This document shows, piece after piece, positions 1-8,559 of a DNA stretch of 14,903 nt. The position numbers and the translations under genes were made by a program. The number at the start of each line of letters is the position of its first letter. The first letter of the stretch is position 1. The notes beneath the pieces were generated by a model. It did no database searches. It was not told the DNA's origin and was given only the letters and a program-made list of their open reading frames with translations. Origin of the DNA: Euperipatoides rowelli (Eukaryota > Onychophora > Udeonychophora > Euonychophora > Peripatopsidae); NCBI GenBank assembly GCA_003024985.2, contig PXIH01S0027010.1. The stretch is one strand, 5' to 3'.

Positions 1-945
1 TGACTGGATTTTCTTGAACAGATTCAGAATACCTTTGACATGCTGAAAATCTACTTTGATTTTGTCCATTTGATTTTCTGTACCTTTGGAAGAATTCCGC
101 AATTTTTGGTCAATTCCATAAGCATATTCAGGAAACTTCAGTTAACTTTAGAAATTTCCATGATACTAGACCTATACAAAGCTTTAATCCTATTAATGCT
201 CTTATTATGACATCACCTCTGGTCAAGATAACTAGTGACTGGTCAAATCTACTCACTATAACATGCCCAAATGAAGTCACTTACTTTAAAATTAAATATT
301 ATTATATTATTTTTTTAAATAAATAAGGACACTTTATTCTAAACTATACAACCATATACAAAAAATTTTAAGGGACAAATGTAAAACAAATAGAACTAAA
401 CAAGAGGACTCCAAATGATGGAAGCAAAGGGTAAATGTTTTATGTTATATTCTTTTTTTTATTATTATTCTAATACCTTCATTATCTTCCTAAAGTTTTC
501 TCACTCTCAGATAACACAAGTGAATGAAAATTAGTGTATTTCAGCTTTATATATTTAATATTGTTAGATCATAATATTTCTCTGATAATTTCTAACATCG
601 TCAAATATTCATAAATTAATATACAGTATGAAATAAGTTCTATATATACAGATGAAATATAAATTACGGTATAATCATGAATAATAAATTTCCATATGAA
701 CAACTCATCTATAAAAATATTCATAATCTTATAAACTTGAAATTTTATTGCCAATAAGGGGTTTGCAATATTCCTATGCGCCACGAATTTTGCTGCTTAT
801 TAAACAGATTTTCTAGATTTAAGTTTGTGTGAAAAATAATAAACTCCCTCTCCTCCCCCCTCAAAAAAAATAAAACATTAAAATTATAATTCACATATTT
901 TCATAAGAAAATTTCGAACTTGCCACATGTGAAAAAAAAAAGACA
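1..945. other. AT-rich non-coding stretch at left edge
   Basis: No gene is recognised here. The sequence is AT-rich with many A and T runs. The + strand has a frame free of stops from about 60 to 329, roughly 90 codons. It has no early Met, no convincing splice sites and no familiar motif. A minus-strand frame at 569-784 is rich in Ile, Tyr and Leu, as expected for chance translation of AT-rich DNA. This is most likely intergenic or intronic DNA. Confidence 0.5.
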
Positions 946-946
946 T

Positions 947-980
947 GGTGTGTGTGTGTGTGTGTGGGGGGGAGGGGGGG
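947..980. repeat. (TG)n microsatellite joined to G-rich tract
   Basis: A TG dinucleotide run of about ten units ends at 966 and passes directly into G7-A-G7 (966-980). The alternating purine-pyrimidine run and the G tracts could adopt non-B DNA. A poly-A stretch (932-941) lies just upstream. This is simple-sequence DNA, and the open frame across it (945-1154) starts inside the repeat and is not a gene. Confidence 0.9.
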
Positions 981-1116
981 TTGAAGGCTGTTCATACGGT
1001 TGTCTTAGCCAAAACGAAATGCTTCCGGTTTGATGTCAAAGTTCTTATATATGTTTTTTCATCAGTTATTGCATCCGATTGTATTGTTTGCATGTTAAAA
1101 TCAATTGGGTACAGGA

Positions 1117-1209
1117 GCAGCAAAGTGGTGTACATCTTTTTTAAAAAAAATTGAGTTAGGACCATAATGTTCTACTTGGAGATGTATTTTATGTTGCAGC
1201 AAAGTGGTG
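1117..1209 (+). repeat. 14-bp direct repeat, 79-bp spacing
   Basis: The word GCAGCAAAGTGGTG occurs exactly at 1117-1130 and again at 1196-1209. Flanking bases do not align beyond the word. It is longer and richer in GC than expected by chance in DNA this AT-rich, but no known element explains it. Confidence 0.6.
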
Positions 1210-1964
1210 AATCTCATACTTCATATTTTGTCCACTAGAGTGCACCACATATTTGGTACACTCAATAGATTTTTCAGCATAACAAAAACTTTGAACTGAA
1301 TTATCTCAGTTTGTGGAAAATTGATGTACACTACATTGCTTCTCAGGTCAATATCTATGTATACAAATTCAGAATAATTAAAAAAAGAAAGATAATAATT
1401 AGAACCAGAGATCTGAATTTCTGTAACAGCCTAAATGAAGTATGAATAAAAATGCTAACCAACATATAAAATATTACCAAAATATGCACCAGAGGGATCA
1501 CTTGCTTCTCTGAAATAAAATATCCATACTAAATTGTATCTGTAGTTAGGTGCTAGTATGACAATAGAGGGAGCTGAGTTCAATTTAGGCAGATCTCCAG
1601 AGTATTTGTATCTTTCAGCTTATTGTCACATTCAGCTCAAATAGGTTAAGTCAACTGGCAAAACATGAGGAAATTATTGTATAAAACATAAAAATAATGA
1701 TACAGTGAAATATCATATATTAGGATATGAGATCGAACAAATATTATGACTTAACAACAAAATGATTAAGTTTAAGTGAATAAACATTTATTTAAAATAA
1801 CTGAGTTTCACTCTTTTAAGGTTAAAATGTACTAGAAGTAAAATATATATATATATTATAGAAAAAAAAGCCAAAATAATCCTTATGTGTGCTGTTTGTT
1901 TTGCTCATTGTAAAACATTATTTAACCATTATTTGAATGCAAATTGGTGAGTTAGGTAGCTGAG

Positions 1965-1980
1965 GATGATGATGATGATG
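1965..1980. repeat. (GAT)5 microsatellite
   Basis: Five perfect GAT units plus a trailing G. This is simple-sequence repeat DNA in a gene-free stretch with no associated open frame. Confidence 0.9.
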
Positions 1981-2809
1981 TTTATTCTGTAAAATTGGTG
2001 AAGTAACTTGATTGATGAGCAGTTAGTATCTGGGAAAGTTCTTTATAGATTTAATTGAAAACTTCTTGTAGATTTAAATAGAAAACAAATTTGAGTTTTT
2101 AGCAGAATGCTTCAGTTGATGAATTTTTAAATATAAAAATTAGTGATAACTGTCAAATTGAAAAGCAAATTAAAGTTCTTAATTGGATTAGTGGATGGAT
2201 ATAAGGGTTTCTGTCATATGTTTTATTTTTTTTCTTCTCTCCATGATCATTTAATTTAGTTATCTTAGTCACAATTTTTGGACTCATTGAAATTTCTGTC
2301 ATACTTCTTTAGTACAGAATTTTGTTTTCAAATATTCTTCTTCATGATAATATCTCTGACTGTATGTAACAGTATGCACAATTCTTCAAGGAAATGAGTT
2401 AAATCTATATTGGAGCGAATATCTTGTTAATTTCTTTTGTAATAATCTTGTTCTAGTCTTATTTTTTTGATATAATATCATACCTAAAATACTAATGTTT
2501 TAAATTGGAGTACTTCAAAAGTTGATTGAGTCTTTTTAAGGAGTTGATTTTGATAGCTTGATGAAAACTACATACAGTGCAAGAGATTAAATACTGAGAA
2601 CCTAACAATAATATTCATTTGGAGCCAACATAAATTCTAGTAGTTAAAATCCACTTAATGAGGATAAGTGAGCAAGGAAGATTAAAATAAGGATGTTGAA
2701 TCAATGCAGAAATAGTCAAATCAAACACTATATTGACAAATCAATTATATTTTTGATATGTAGATTTTGAATTTGTGAAAATAATGTCAACAATTAGTTT
2801 TCTGCTTAG

Positions 2810-2890
2810 GTGTAGGGAGAAGAAATATGACAAAAATGTCCAGGCACAAAGGAGCATGTGGACACGTGATGATGATTTTCCTTTGTTCAG
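2810..2890 (+). CDS. Candidate internal exon, unrecognised protein
   Basis: This 81-nt segment follows an acceptor-like TTTTCTGCTTAG and ends at a good donor, TTCAG followed by GTAATT. Skipping one base, the frame is open throughout. It is hydrophilic and protein-like: it starts CREKKYDKNVQ and ends MWTRDDDFPLF, leaving two bases over (AG). A second frame is also open, so the frame alone proves little. The phase matches the second candidate exon at 4772, where the split codon would be AGC (Ser). I do not recognise the family. A chance open segment between AG and GT is a real alternative. No promoter or start codon is visible. Confidence 0.25.
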
Positions 2891-3730
2891 GTAATTATAA
2901 AATCTGCAAGAGGTTAAGTATTGAACAAAAGAAAGTCACATTTTAAAATAATTATTAGTTTCTCTAAATTTTTCCAATAGGATCTATATATGTTTAATGA
3001 TTATACATGAAAAGGTTCAGAAAAGGCTATTACAATAATTGAAAAAGAATAAAATTATTATATTTCTGTAAAGTAGGCTATAAAAACTATTTTGACAAAC
3101 ATAATAAAGCATCTATCTATAATGCACAGTATGAATCATCTGACCAAACATCTAGTAACAAATTACAGGAAAAGAAATCATCTAAGTTAACCGTAAAAGT
3201 AAGTCAAACATTTGAAACAAATTAAAAATTACAATGATAATTAATCAAATTTTGAAAAAATACAATTCTAAAATTAACTTTTGGAAAGGAAACTGTAAAC
3301 TAAATTAAGTAAAATGAGCCAAATAAAAATATGGTAAATGATCGACACAAATGCACTTAAAGATTCACTACAAATTTAATATTTCTGATGAAAATAATTT
3401 ATTTTGATGATTGGATGCTTAGGAAAGATCTTAAGACTAAGTAACAATAAAAACGGAATATAATTGTGTCAATGTTTTCAATAATAAAAGGTAGCCTAAT
3501 CTTATTTATTGGTATTGTAGGATTTTGACATTTCAATTCAATCAGAGCAAAAGTATTTACATTAATAATGACTTGATTGAAATATATGTTGATTGAAATA
3601 GAAATATAGAAATTATGATCTCTATTAATATTAATAGATGCCAATATTTAAGGTATTTCGAAAGTTAATGTGCCAATAAAAATTATGTGCAACAAAAAAA
3701 AAAAAAAAACACATTCCTGTCAGTTGTCCA
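2891..3730. other. Gene-free AT-rich stretch ending in a poly-A tract
   Basis: No gene is recognised. The region is very AT-rich, and the minus-strand frame at 3399-3644 is dominated by Ile, Asn and Phe, as expected for chance translation. At its right end AATAAA (3675-3680) is followed 13 nt later by A16 (3694-3709). That is how the 3' end of a retroposed + strand transcript looks, but nothing recognisable lies upstream of it. Confidence 0.5.
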
Positions 3731-3960
3731 GACATGGTGGTTCAGTGGGTAGCATTGCTGGTTGCTACTATCCTGTTGAGGTTATATTCTGGGAAAGGAC
3801 GGTTTGATTCCCAGATGAACCAGTTATGGAATGTTCTCCCCCTAGACTTAGAACATCTTGCCTTAGGTTTATTACTAAGTATGCCACCAGCTCTTTTGAA
3901 TCTGTTTCTCTTGTAGTAATAAGTGAATTTAATTCTTGAATATTTAATAGCATTAAAAAA
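3731..3960 (+). mobile_element. tRNA-derived SINE-like element
   Basis: The segment opens with a tRNA-like head. Box A is TGGTTCAGTGG (3738-3748) and box B is GGTTTGATTCC (3801-3811), one C-to-T change from the usual GGTTCGATTCC. These are the internal RNA polymerase III promoter boxes. The longer word TGGTGGTTCAGTGG (3735-3748) matches the 5' half of eukaryotic tRNA-Gly as I recall it, which suggests the ancestral tRNA. The boxes are 63 bp apart, wider than in most tRNAs, and the acceptor and T stems do not pair well, so this is not a working tRNA. A tRNA-unrelated body of about 130 bp follows and ends in an A-rich tail (about 3953-3960). The small open frames across it on both strands are incidental. 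No clear target-site duplication was found. The SINE family is unknown. Confidence 0.6.
3738..3811 (+). promoter_or_regulatory. Pol III type 2 promoter (box A and box B)
   Basis: Box A (3738-3748) and box B (3801-3811) of the SINE head. Box A fits the TRGYNNARNNGG pattern closely. Box B differs from the common consensus by one transition, a typical CpG-decay change. The distance is long but within what TFIIIC can span. Whether it is still transcribed cannot be told from sequence. Confidence 0.5.
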
Positions 3961-3966
3961 GAAAAC

Positions 3967-4715
3967 ATGTCTGTCTGTAAGTGTGAGTGTCTGTCTGTAT
4001 GTGTGAGTGTCTGTCTGTATGTGTGAGTGTCTGTCTGTAAGGGTGAGTGTCTGTCTGTAAGTGTGAGTGTCTGTCTGTAAGTGTGAGTGTCTGTCTGTAA
4101 GGGTGAGTGTCTGTCTGTAAGGGTGAGTGTCTGTAAGTGTGAGTGTCTGTCTGTAAGTGTGAGTGTCTGTCTGTAAGTGTGAGTGTCTGTCTGTAAGTGT
4201 GAGTGTCTGTCTGGATGTGTGAGTGTCTGTCTGTATGTGTGAGTGTCTGTCTGTAAGTGTGAGTGTCTGTCTGTAAGTGTGAGTGTCTGTCTGTAAGTGT
4301 GAGTGTCTGTAAGTAAGAGTGTCTGTCTGTAAGTGTGAGTGTCTGTCTGTAAGTGTGAGTGTCTGTCTGTATGTGTGAGTGTCTGTCTGTAAGTGTGAGT
4401 GTCTGTATGTAAGTGTGAGTGTCTGTCTGTATGTGTGAGTGTCTGTCTGTAAGTGTGAGTGTCTGTAAGTGTGAGTGTCTGTCTGTATGTGTGAGTGTCT
4501 GTCTGTAAGTGTGAGTGTCTGTCTGTAAGTGTGTGTGTCTGTCTGTAAGAGTGAGTGTCTGTCTGTAAGTTTGAGTGTCTGTCTGTAAGTGTGAGTGTCT
4601 GTCTGTAAGTGTGAGTGTCTGTCTGTAAGTTTCTGTCTGTAAGTGTGAGTGTCTGTCTGTAAGTGTGAATGTCTGTCTGTATGTGTGAGTGTCTGTCTGT
4701 CTGTAAGTGTGTCTC
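3967..4715. repeat. 20-bp minisatellite, about 37 copies
   Basis: The tandem array has the unit TGTCTGTCTGTAAGTGTGAG. The unit is five tetranucleotides (TGTC, TGTC, TGTA, AGTG, TGAG). Most length variants are 16-bp units that have lost one tetranucleotide, which points to slippage in 4-bp steps. Main sequence variants are TGTATG and TGTAAGGG in place of TGTAAGTG; the GGG variants cluster near the left end (about 4040-4125) and the most irregular units near the right end. The minus strand of the unit has no stop in any frame, so a 256-codon open frame (3953-4723) rich in Thr, His, Arg and Gln appears there. It is an artefact of the repeat. The array begins immediately after the A-rich tail of the SINE-like element. 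Confidence 0.95.
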
Positions 4716-4771
4716 TTTCTCAATGAAATAATCGTTAATAAATTAATGATAAACTGTATTCTATGTTTCAG

Positions 4772-4889
4772 CCAAAGGGTTATTTATTACATTATTTCTC
4801 CAATAGAGGAAAACTTGCAAATTGGTGGAATAACTAGGCTCGAAGTTCACCTCCCATGGAATGGGTATGGGGCAAGAAATGAATTTTAA
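4772..4889 (+). CDS. Candidate exon, possibly terminal, unrecognised protein
   Basis: A clear acceptor-like sequence, TTCTATGTTTCAG, ends at 4771. The frame that follows is open to a TAA at 4887-4889. It includes the protein-like stretches PIEENLQIGG and ITRLEVHLPWNGYG and is balanced in composition, unlike the surrounding AT-rich translations. AATAAA follows at 4900-4905, so it could be a last exon with a very short 3' UTR. Alternatively a donor at 4865 (ATGG followed by GTATGG) would make it a 93-nt internal exon. Its phase is compatible with the candidate exon ending at 2890. An A run (about 4915-4922) soon after AATAAA could instead mean a retrocopied fragment. No family is recognised. 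Confidence 0.25.
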
Positions 4890-4899
4890 AATTGTTATT

Positions 4900-4905
4900 A
4901 ATAAA
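4900..4905 (+). terminator. Possible polyadenylation signal
   Basis: A canonical AATAAA lies 11 nt after the TAA of the candidate exon ending at 4889. In DNA this AT-rich the hexamer is common by chance, so it matters only if that exon is real. Confidence 0.2.
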
Positions 4906-5040
4906 TTTCTTGTGAAAAAAAAGGACTATTTTTCACCACAAATGATACTTCTTGACACTTAATACAAAAAAAAATGGTAAAAAATAAGTTTTTTACTTCA
5001 GATCTATGATAGTGTAATAATAATAACTAATAATCCAGTG

Positions 5041-5059
5041 TTGGTCGAAATTCGACCAA
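5041..5059. repeat. Palindrome with 9-bp arms
   Basis: TTGGTCGAA and its exact complement TTCGACCAA flank a single A. Each arm carries a TCGA, so the site has two CpGs in otherwise CpG-poor DNA. It could form a tight hairpin or bind a dimeric protein. A 21-bp tandem duplication starts only 11 bp downstream. Confidence 0.85.
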
Positions 5060-5069
5060 TAAGAAATTC

Positions 5070-5109
5070 CTTTGTAAAAAGCCGCCACTTCTTTGTAAAA
5101 AGCCGCCAC
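5070..5109 (+). repeat. 21-bp tandem duplication
   Basis: The 19-bp word CTTTGTAAAAAGCCGCCAC occurs exactly at 5070-5088 and 5091-5109, separated by TT, giving a 21-bp period. The two copies are identical, so the duplication is recent or constrained. The GCCGCCAC core is unusually GC-rich for this region. Confidence 0.9.
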
Positions 5110-6420
5110 AATGCTAAACAATGAATGTTTTAATTTTATATATAAATTTTAGCTCACTGCACTCCCTCTCCATATAAACATTAACTCTGCCAAATCTCAC
5201 ACTCCTCCGTGTGCCCAATATGCTTAAAAAGGGATCCAAAGTTTTCCCTTCACGTATTAATATAGGCCTATAGATAAAAAATGTTATTGGTAATAAATTT
5301 CCAAAGCAATTTCAAAATTTGACAAACCAACTGTTCTAGCACGAATAAATCAACCCCTTTACCAAAGAAAACAATATATAAAATATTTCACATATATTTT
5401 TCTTGAAAATTTCTGTGAAATAAAAATTTGTGGCACTGACTAACAATCCTTGCTAGCAATCCAAAATACACTCATTCAAGAGATTGTATTTAAACAAGTG
5501 TGTAAAAATTTGTAAATTACATCACTTTTTCTTTCTTTATATAAAGGACATTTTTGGATTCTTTTATTTGCCTCTGGCTAACTTAAGTTACATTTGGGAG
5601 AAATATAGTAATCAGCTCCAAACAATGATTATTCTGTTAACTGATTAGGTTAAAGGTCAAAGGTAACAATTTTTTTTTATTATTATTGAATTTTAAAGAT
5701 TTTTACTAAAAAATATATATCCACTAGAAAAAAAATATTAAAAAACAAAATAGTTAAATACAATTCATTTTTAAAATAATTGTCTTTAGCTCCTCCCCCT
5801 TAAATCAACATTGTCAATGGTATACACCAGGGGATATATTTTGTGATGTCATTGTTCAGAGACGAATAGAGCTTGCTATATTTAACTATAGAATAGTTGC
5901 TATCTTTGTCAGCTTAAAGCTGGAAATCCTATGGAATAATTGTTTAAATACTTGTAAAAAATCATAATCAAATTTTGTGCTATTATTAGCCAATTTTTTT
6001 TTTTAAATCAAAATGAACTTTAATACAAGTTAAACATACCTCTATTTACATGTTAAATCATTACAAAGAAAACCACTGTAGATAGAATTCCGTCATCAAA
6101 TTAATCTCAGCCCCCCAAAAAATGTGAAAACGTCAATTTGCATTCTAAGACAAAGGATATGAATCGTCTTAATATTATCTTTTAAATAACTTTTTTTTAT
6201 GCATTATAATTTTTTTTAAAGTGTTTTTTTTTTAGTAATTATCTTTGAAATTCAATAATAATTTAAAAAAAACAAAAAAAACGTTACATTTGACCGTTAA
6301 AACAAATGACATAACCCAGACATGACTAAACCAAAATGTTAAAACTCTATGATGGTATTATAGCTTATTTATTAAAGGATACATCAATGATTAGAGTTGG
6401 AATATAATATAATAACTCAC

Positions 6421-6439
6421 CTCCCCCCCCCTCTCTCCC
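6421..6439. repeat. C-rich pyrimidine tract
   Basis: A run of nine C residues framed by CT repeats (CTCCCCCCCCCTCTCTCCC). This is simple low-complexity DNA with no gene near it. Confidence 0.9.
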
Positions 6440-7310
6440 AAGCATATATTTTCTATATTAAGGGAAAATGGCTGTTGGTTACAATAAATAAATTCTCTAA
6501 GGAACTGAAAGGACTCAAAAATATTTAAAATTTAAAAAAATTGTAAATACCGGTATCTGAAATATAAATTTTCAGGGACCATTCCTTAAATCACGAAATG
6601 ATAAATAAGTTTTCGTTGTTAAATTAATTAATATACAATAATTATGAAAATTAAATTGAAGAAAGAAATTCCATTAAAAAAAATAAGTAAATTAAATTCT
6701 GGTTAATAAGATTTTTTAATGAACTATTGATAAGTATAACGTGAAAATTATATTTGAATTAATACGATATAAATCAACAAAAATAATATTTAGGCCTAGT
6801 AATGAAATAAAATCTATGAATGTAACAATATGGTACCTGGTAAGTACAGTGTCCGCGTTGAAATAATGTCTGTAACAGATTCAAGTTTAATGATTTGCAT
6901 GAATACAAATATTTTAATGAATTAAATGACGTCACATAATATGAATTTTTACAATAGGAATTTTATTATGAATGTTTACAACTGAAAATAATATGAGAAA
7001 TAGTGAGAATGAACACCAAATGAAGGATAAAGCATTGAAGAACTTTTAATCAATCGGAAATAAACTTGTTTTTTTTTTAATAAAAATTGATTTTATTAGA
7101 GAAAATTTCATCGTGTTTTAATGTAATTTTGAAGCAATCTATAATTATTTATATATTATATAAAATCTAATAACTTATTTCAGAATCACTTTTCACAAAT
7201 CAAAATCTTAGGTAAACAAGGCAGGTTTAAATTATTTTACATTATAAAAGAAATCAGTAATTTAAAACAAGAAATATAGACAAAGAAAATGGTAGGATAG
7301 GAGGTAATTC

Positions 7311-7362
7311 TTTTTTTTTTGGGGCGGGGGGGGGGGATTGTCCCCTAATAATAAATTTTATT
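7311..7362 (-). other. LINE 3' end: AATAAA, C-rich run and A10 tail
   Basis: On the minus strand AATAAA (7357-7362) is followed by GGGGACAAT, a long C run (7326-7336), GCCCC and then A10 (7311-7320). This is the expected 3' end of a LINE transcript. The C-rich run between signal and tail is unusual. The true junction with flanking DNA is probably at about 7310. Confidence 0.55.
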
Positions 7363-7499
7363 TCATTTTTAATATGCTACAAAACCAAACAAGGCCAGAG
7401 CACTGATCTAAAAACATAACAATTAGGAAATCTTCAAAGTCCTACAGCCCCCAAAAATTAAGGTCCATGCAATATAAAAAATTCAAAGAAAAAAAACCT

Positions 7500-8559
7500 C
7501 AGGATACCATTGTTCTGTTACAAATAGATTTCCTCAAGAAGGTATTGAAAAAATACCTCATATTGGGATTACACCATCTACTATTGAAGACCTCAGTAGG
7601 CAATAAGGTAAAGTCCCTTTTTACAACTTCTTAACACTGCTGTAAGAGATAAGGCCAAGGCCTCAACCCTCAAAAATCGCCAGATTCCTTATCTTCCAAA
7701 AGGAAAACAAGATAATCAAAGCAATAAATGTGAATTCACGATTCATAAGGAGGTCAGAAAACAAGTCTATTGTGGACCTAGAAAAAAAATTGTAATACAA
7801 AAAGTGCCAAATCCTATTTCTCGCCTCTTGGAAGTATAGTCACTGAAAGAAAAGATGCTGCAAATTTTCATCTCGATCACACAACAGACAGTCCTGCAGT
7901 AAATTGAAGGAATACCTTTGAATCAGCATGTCCAAGGTAAACATAAATAATGTACTTATACAAAAGAAAAAATCATATATATTAGCAGGAAAATAATTTC
8001 CTTTGAAAAACCTATAATAAGACAACAGTAACCATGCTAGAGGCGCAACCACATGTCCCTCATCGAACAAGTCGGTGAGAGCCCTGTAATTAAACTTTAC
8101 TGCCTGCCTAAGAACAAAAGTGTCCATTAAATCAAGAAAGGTAGGTACGTAGGAGCATCAGTGTAGGCGGTTCATCTTCATAAGGCGGAGGGTTGTCTTA
8201 TTCCTGTACTGGAATAAGCAATTCAATGTAACCAATAAAGGTATGAAAAATTGGACCAAACCACCATAGCAATATTGTCAATGTTATGAAGGCCAAGCCC
8301 TCCCCTTTTCAAAGAAAGGGAGAGCCTCCTTCTTGATACTGGAACTAGGGTTGTACCCCATAATATCCGATGCGAAATAGAGTAAGGTCTTTGAACAAAG
8401 GACTTATTAAATGTTACATGTGGCAAATAATAGTAAACTGAAGGAAATAAATACATGTTTATAATTTTCACCTTAGTGAGCAATGAAAGTGCCTTCCCTT
8501 GAGAGCTACCTGCACATGCAGTAACTGGTCAATGATCTGATTCTGAAGCACCCTCTTGA
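7500..8559 (-). pseudogene. LINE ORF2 C-terminal region with Cys/His motif (broken)
   Basis: The frame at 8483-8223 contains LTKVKIINMYLFPSVYYY, LWGTTLV and RGGLGLHNI, a pattern typical of the segment after RT in L1 and Tx1 elements. The frame at 8127-7840 ends in CLLCDRDENLQHLFF (7855-7890), which resembles the CxxC...HxF motif of the zf-RVT type C-terminus. Coding-like remnants such as FTFIALIILFSFWKIRN continue in broken frames to about 7500. In active elements this region aids RNA binding and reverse transcription. Confidence 0.7.

Larger units (their letters stand above)
981..2809. other. Gene-free AT-rich region with minor repeats
   Basis: No coding region is recognised in this 1.8-kb stretch. 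It contains a 14-bp direct repeat (1117-1130 and 1196-1209), an AT dinucleotide run (about 1843-1857) and a GAT trinucleotide run (1965-1980). Stops are dense in all frames. It could be an intron or intergenic DNA. Confidence 0.6.
4930..7310. other. Gene-free AT-rich region
   Basis: No gene, RNA gene or coding remnant is recognised in this 2.4-kb stretch. It contains many T and A runs, a C-rich pyrimidine tract (6421-6439), the palindrome and tandem pair described separately (5041-5109), TAGGCCTA twice (5263-5270, 6791-6798) and a DR1-like word (5654-5666). Its right end is the insertion side of the LINE tail. Confidence 0.6.

Noticed and set aside
60-329. About 90 stop-free codons on the + strand at the window edge
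   Set aside because: Slightly long for such AT-rich DNA, but it has no early Met, no clear splice sites and no recognisable motif. It cannot be supported as an exon.
569-784. A 71-codon open frame on the minus strand
   Set aside because: Its Ile/Tyr/Leu-rich composition is that of AT-rich DNA read by chance.
945-1154. A 69-codon open frame on the + strand
   Set aside because: It begins inside the TG/G-rich microsatellite and shows no motif or splice support.
3735-3811. A functional tRNA-Gly gene
   Set aside because: Only box A, box B and a short 5' match are kept. The acceptor and T stems do not pair and the boxes are too far apart.
3734-3968. Small open frames on both strands over the SINE-like element
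   Set aside because: They overlap the Pol III boxes and the tRNA-like head, and show no protein motif.
3953-4723. A 256-codon open frame on the minus strand, rich in Thr, His, Arg and Gln
   Set aside because: It is the translation of the 20-bp minisatellite. The unit has no stop in any minus-strand frame, so a long open frame is unavoidable.
5654-5666. AGGTCA-A-AGGTAA, a near-perfect DR1 nuclear receptor site
   Set aside because: A single short word in gene-free DNA with no nearby promoter; chance occurrence is likely.
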